This document shows, piece by piece, positions 62,364-64,000 of a stretch of 64,000 bases of DNA. The first letter of the stretch is position 1; every line of letters begins with the position of its first letter. The notes beneath the pieces are model-generated. The model was not told where the DNA came from. It saw nothing but the letters and a program-made list of their open reading frames with translations, and searched no databases. Position numbers and translations under genes: made by a program. Source of the stretch: Streptomyces sp. Tu6071. Its GTDB lineage: Bacteria > Actinomycetota > Actinomycetes > Streptomycetales > Streptomycetaceae. Location of the stretch: assembly GCF_000213055.1 (NCBI RefSeq), contig NZ_CM001165.1:4920945-4984944 (forward strand), in the 5' to 3' direction.

Positions 62364-63524
62364 ATGAAGCCGGACGACTTCTTCAAGGTGGAGCAAGATC
62401 CCGGGTGGTCGATGAACGGAGACCCGTGGTCGTCGTGGGGGCCGCGCTTGGATGCTGGGTTGATCACTGAACTCAGGACCAAGGCGCCGGAGGGGATATC
62501 CGACCTCGACGCGGCCCAGGGCCTCACGCGCCTTGCACACGCAGAACTTGAGGAGTACGGCACAGGTGGTGGGTGCCGGCTTCAAGAGGATGAGATTGCC
62601 GAATGCCTTCGGACCCTCAAGGCTTTGCTCCGTCGGCTCGGTATTGCCTTCAACCCGCCCTTTCGGGACTTTCGGAGCTTCCACGGCTACTGGAGCCGCA
62701 ATGACATGGGCGGAAGCTGGGCCGCGCGGCGCGGGTACCTGAACGAGCTGTTTGCCCCGGTATGGGTGCAGCTTGATGAGTTTGAGGCCAGCTGCACTGG
62801 AGACAGCGGGCTGCGGGGTATCGACGGCGGACTCAAGAACATCATCTTCGCTTCCACCGGCCTCAAGCCGGAGATCGTAATCGACCAGGTCGTGGACGGT
62901 GCGATCGAGATCGTCGAGCACGCGGACACCTGCCTCGTCTACAACCGCCCGCTGACCGACGCCGGTCTCACCTGGGGCGAACTCATCGACTGGTGGCGTG
63001 CACAGAACGACATGGAGGGCGCCGACGACAGCTCTGTGGCCCGATCGCTCTACGAACGGCTGAAGGCATCACTCGCCTCAGAGGCCGAGCGCTTCCTCTT
63101 CCACGCCTTTGCCAGCCGCTACGCCGAACCCGACGCCATGTCGCAGCCCGCGCTCCTGCCCCAGGTCTACCTCCACTTCGACCCGCTCACCGAGCGGCAG
63201 CGGCGGCTCCTGAAGAAGCCTCGCCGACTCGCGCGAGAACGCATGGACTTCCTGCTCTTGCTGCCCGCTGGCGTGCGGGTCGTGATCGAGGTCGACGGCA
63301 AGCAGCACTACGCGCGGGAGGTTCCCCCTGGATCAGGCAAGTGGGAGGCGGCGGCAGACCTCTACTCCGAGATGGCCGCGGAAGACCGTGCACTCCGGCT
63401 CAAGGGCTACGAGGTCTTCCGCTTCGGCGGGAAGGAGATACTCGACGCTCGCGACGACCTCTCGTTTATCCGCAGGTTCTTCTCGGATCTTGAGCAGCTC
63501 TACTGGAGTCGTCCCAGCACGTGA
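62364..63524 (+). CDS. AbiJ-like abortive-infection protein with C-terminal PD-(D/E)XK-type nuclease motif
   Basis: This 386-residue protein starts at ATG 62364; there is no clear ribosome binding site, so it may be leaderless. The middle region (about residues 110-215: WAARRGYLNELFAPVWVQLD, GLKNIIFASTGLKPEIVIDQ, CLVYNRPLTDAGLTWGELI) resembles AbiJ-type N-terminal defence domains. The C-terminal region carries Asp295 in RMDFLLLL and Glu309 in VIEVDGKQHY, a nuclease-like D...ExDGK pattern. The expected role is phage defence through nucleic-acid cleavage. Its base composition is lower in GC than the cluster, consistent with acquisition. Confidence 0.7.
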   Translation: MKPDDFFKVEQDPGWSMNGDPWSSWGPRLDAGLITELRTKAPEGISDLDAAQGLTRLAHAELEEYGTGGGCRLQEDEIAECLRTLKALLRRLGIAFNPPFRDFRSFHGYWSRNDMGGSWAARRGYLNELFAPVWVQLDEFEASCTGDSGLRGIDGGLKNIIFASTGLKPEIVIDQVVDGAIEIVEHADTCLVYNRPLTDAGLTWGELIDWWRAQNDMEGADDSSVARSLYERLKASLASEAERFLFHAFASRYAEPDAMSQPALLPQVYLHFDPLTERQRRLLKKPRRLARERMDFLLLLPAGVRVVIEVDGKQHYAREVPPGSGKWEAAADLYSEMAAEDRALRLKGYEVFRFGGKEILDARDDLSFIRRFFSDLEQLYWSRPST

Positions 63525-64000
63525 GCAGGCCGTAGGCACGCCCCGCTGCCGGACCGAGCGGGGGACCTCGCCGTCTGGCACTCAGCGGACGTCGCGATCG
63601 GCTCCACGAACGCTCCACCAACCGACATGGCTCCGGTAGATAGCGGTCCGGCAGCGAGAACGGCCGAACGTCCCCCTCCGGTATCCGCCCCTGCTCCGGG
63701 GTTATGCATCCGGGCCGCCGACTCCAGGCATTCGGCGAGCCGGTCGAGCTTGCGGTATGCCGCTTCCTCGCCCTCGCGGCTTGGGGTCGGCATGGCCCCT
63801 CCGCCGTACTGCTCCAGTGCGGCATGGCCCGCATCCGCGCGTGCGATACCGGGTAGCCCGGAGCGTCGCTGTAGACGCGGCTCATCCCATGGCCGAACTG
63901 GTCGGCGTTGATCAGACGTCCCGCCGGATTCGGTGCGTCGAGCCCCCCGTTTCGTGCACGTCCGGATCGGGAGCGAGGGGACTGTACTTCTCGGGACCCA
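63525..64000. other. Right-edge region, unresolved
   Basis: Several overlapping frames exist, but none is convincing. A minus-strand frame of 97 codons (63500-63793) begins with a charged helical stretch and could be a small protein. A minus-strand frame ending at 63912 is open through the right edge and may be the end of a gene outside the window. Confidence 0.3.

Noticed and set aside
63500..63793. A 97-codon minus-strand frame
   Set aside because: It begins plausibly but becomes low-complexity, overlaps the end of the AbiJ-like gene, and has no recognised family. It is mentioned only in the right-edge entry.
1..64000. Chromoprotein apoprotein, glycosyltransferase and deoxysugar genes
   Set aside because: They were looked for because C-1027-like clusters usually have them; no frame with such features was found. 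They may lie left of the window.
1..64000. CRISPR arrays, tRNA or rRNA genes
   Set aside because: The tandem repeats found are uninterrupted and of 14-29 bp without spacers, and no cloverleaf or rRNA sequence was recognised.

Overview
The window is very GC-rich actinobacterial DNA, almost certainly from a Streptomyces or close relative. This rests on the codon bias, GGAGG-type ribosome binding sites, a single TTA codon, and a cold-shock/DEAD-box/MerR neighbourhood at the right. About 55 kb of the 64 kb is part of an enediyne natural-product gene cluster that runs off the left edge.

The enediyne core lies at 0.2-16 kb. It comprises a DUF5987 protein, a GMC oxidoreductase, an AhpD-like protein, a TIGR03084-type protein, a divergent SgcJ-like protein, and a tight operon of UnbV(E4), UnbU(E5), the enediyne polyketide synthase (KS-AT-ACP-KR-DH-PPTase), the hot-dog thioesterase (E10) and a flavin reductase (E6). 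The UnbL/E3 gene that usually precedes E4 is absent here.

The region from 16 to 55 kb holds tailoring, transport and regulatory genes. A complete beta-tyrosine branch like that of C-1027 is scattered through it: a MIO-type tyrosine aminomutase (44.5 kb), an NRPS with adenylation and carrier domains (41.2 kb), a free-standing carrier protein (25.9 kb), an HpaB/SgcC-type hydroxylase (46.2 kb), an SgcC5-type free condensation enzyme (32.1 kb) and a flavoprotein candidate for halogenation or hydroxylation (24.1 kb). Around these are an Fe/oxoglutarate oxygenase, a P450, two acyl-CoA-dehydrogenase-like flavoenzymes, three berberine-bridge-type oxidases, a carotenoid-oxygenase homologue, two methyltransferases, an O-acyltransferase, an MFS pump, an ECF42-type sigma factor, two YCII/DGPF proteins, a molybdopterin oxidoreductase, and a solute-binding protein without a signal peptide. 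No glycosyltransferase, deoxysugar gene or chromoprotein apoprotein was seen.

The most notable observation is a shared promoter element. Fifteen intergenic sites carry GCA-N6-RAGATG-like DNA with the two halves always at the same offset. Each is followed 20-21 bp later by a -10-like hexamer of the form NANNNT, and each lies in the correct orientation upstream of a cluster transcription unit. This suggests one pathway-specific activator and places the right limit of the regulon at about 55.1 kb.

Right of 55.2 kb the content looks like chromosomal background: a TauE/SafE permease, CspA-type protein, DEAD-box helicase, small conserved proteins and a MerR-type regulator. From 61.1 kb the DNA becomes patchy, with a truncated thioredoxin-domain gene, a transposase remnant and an AbiJ-like protein carrying a nuclease motif. 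This looks like an insertion or defence-island scar.
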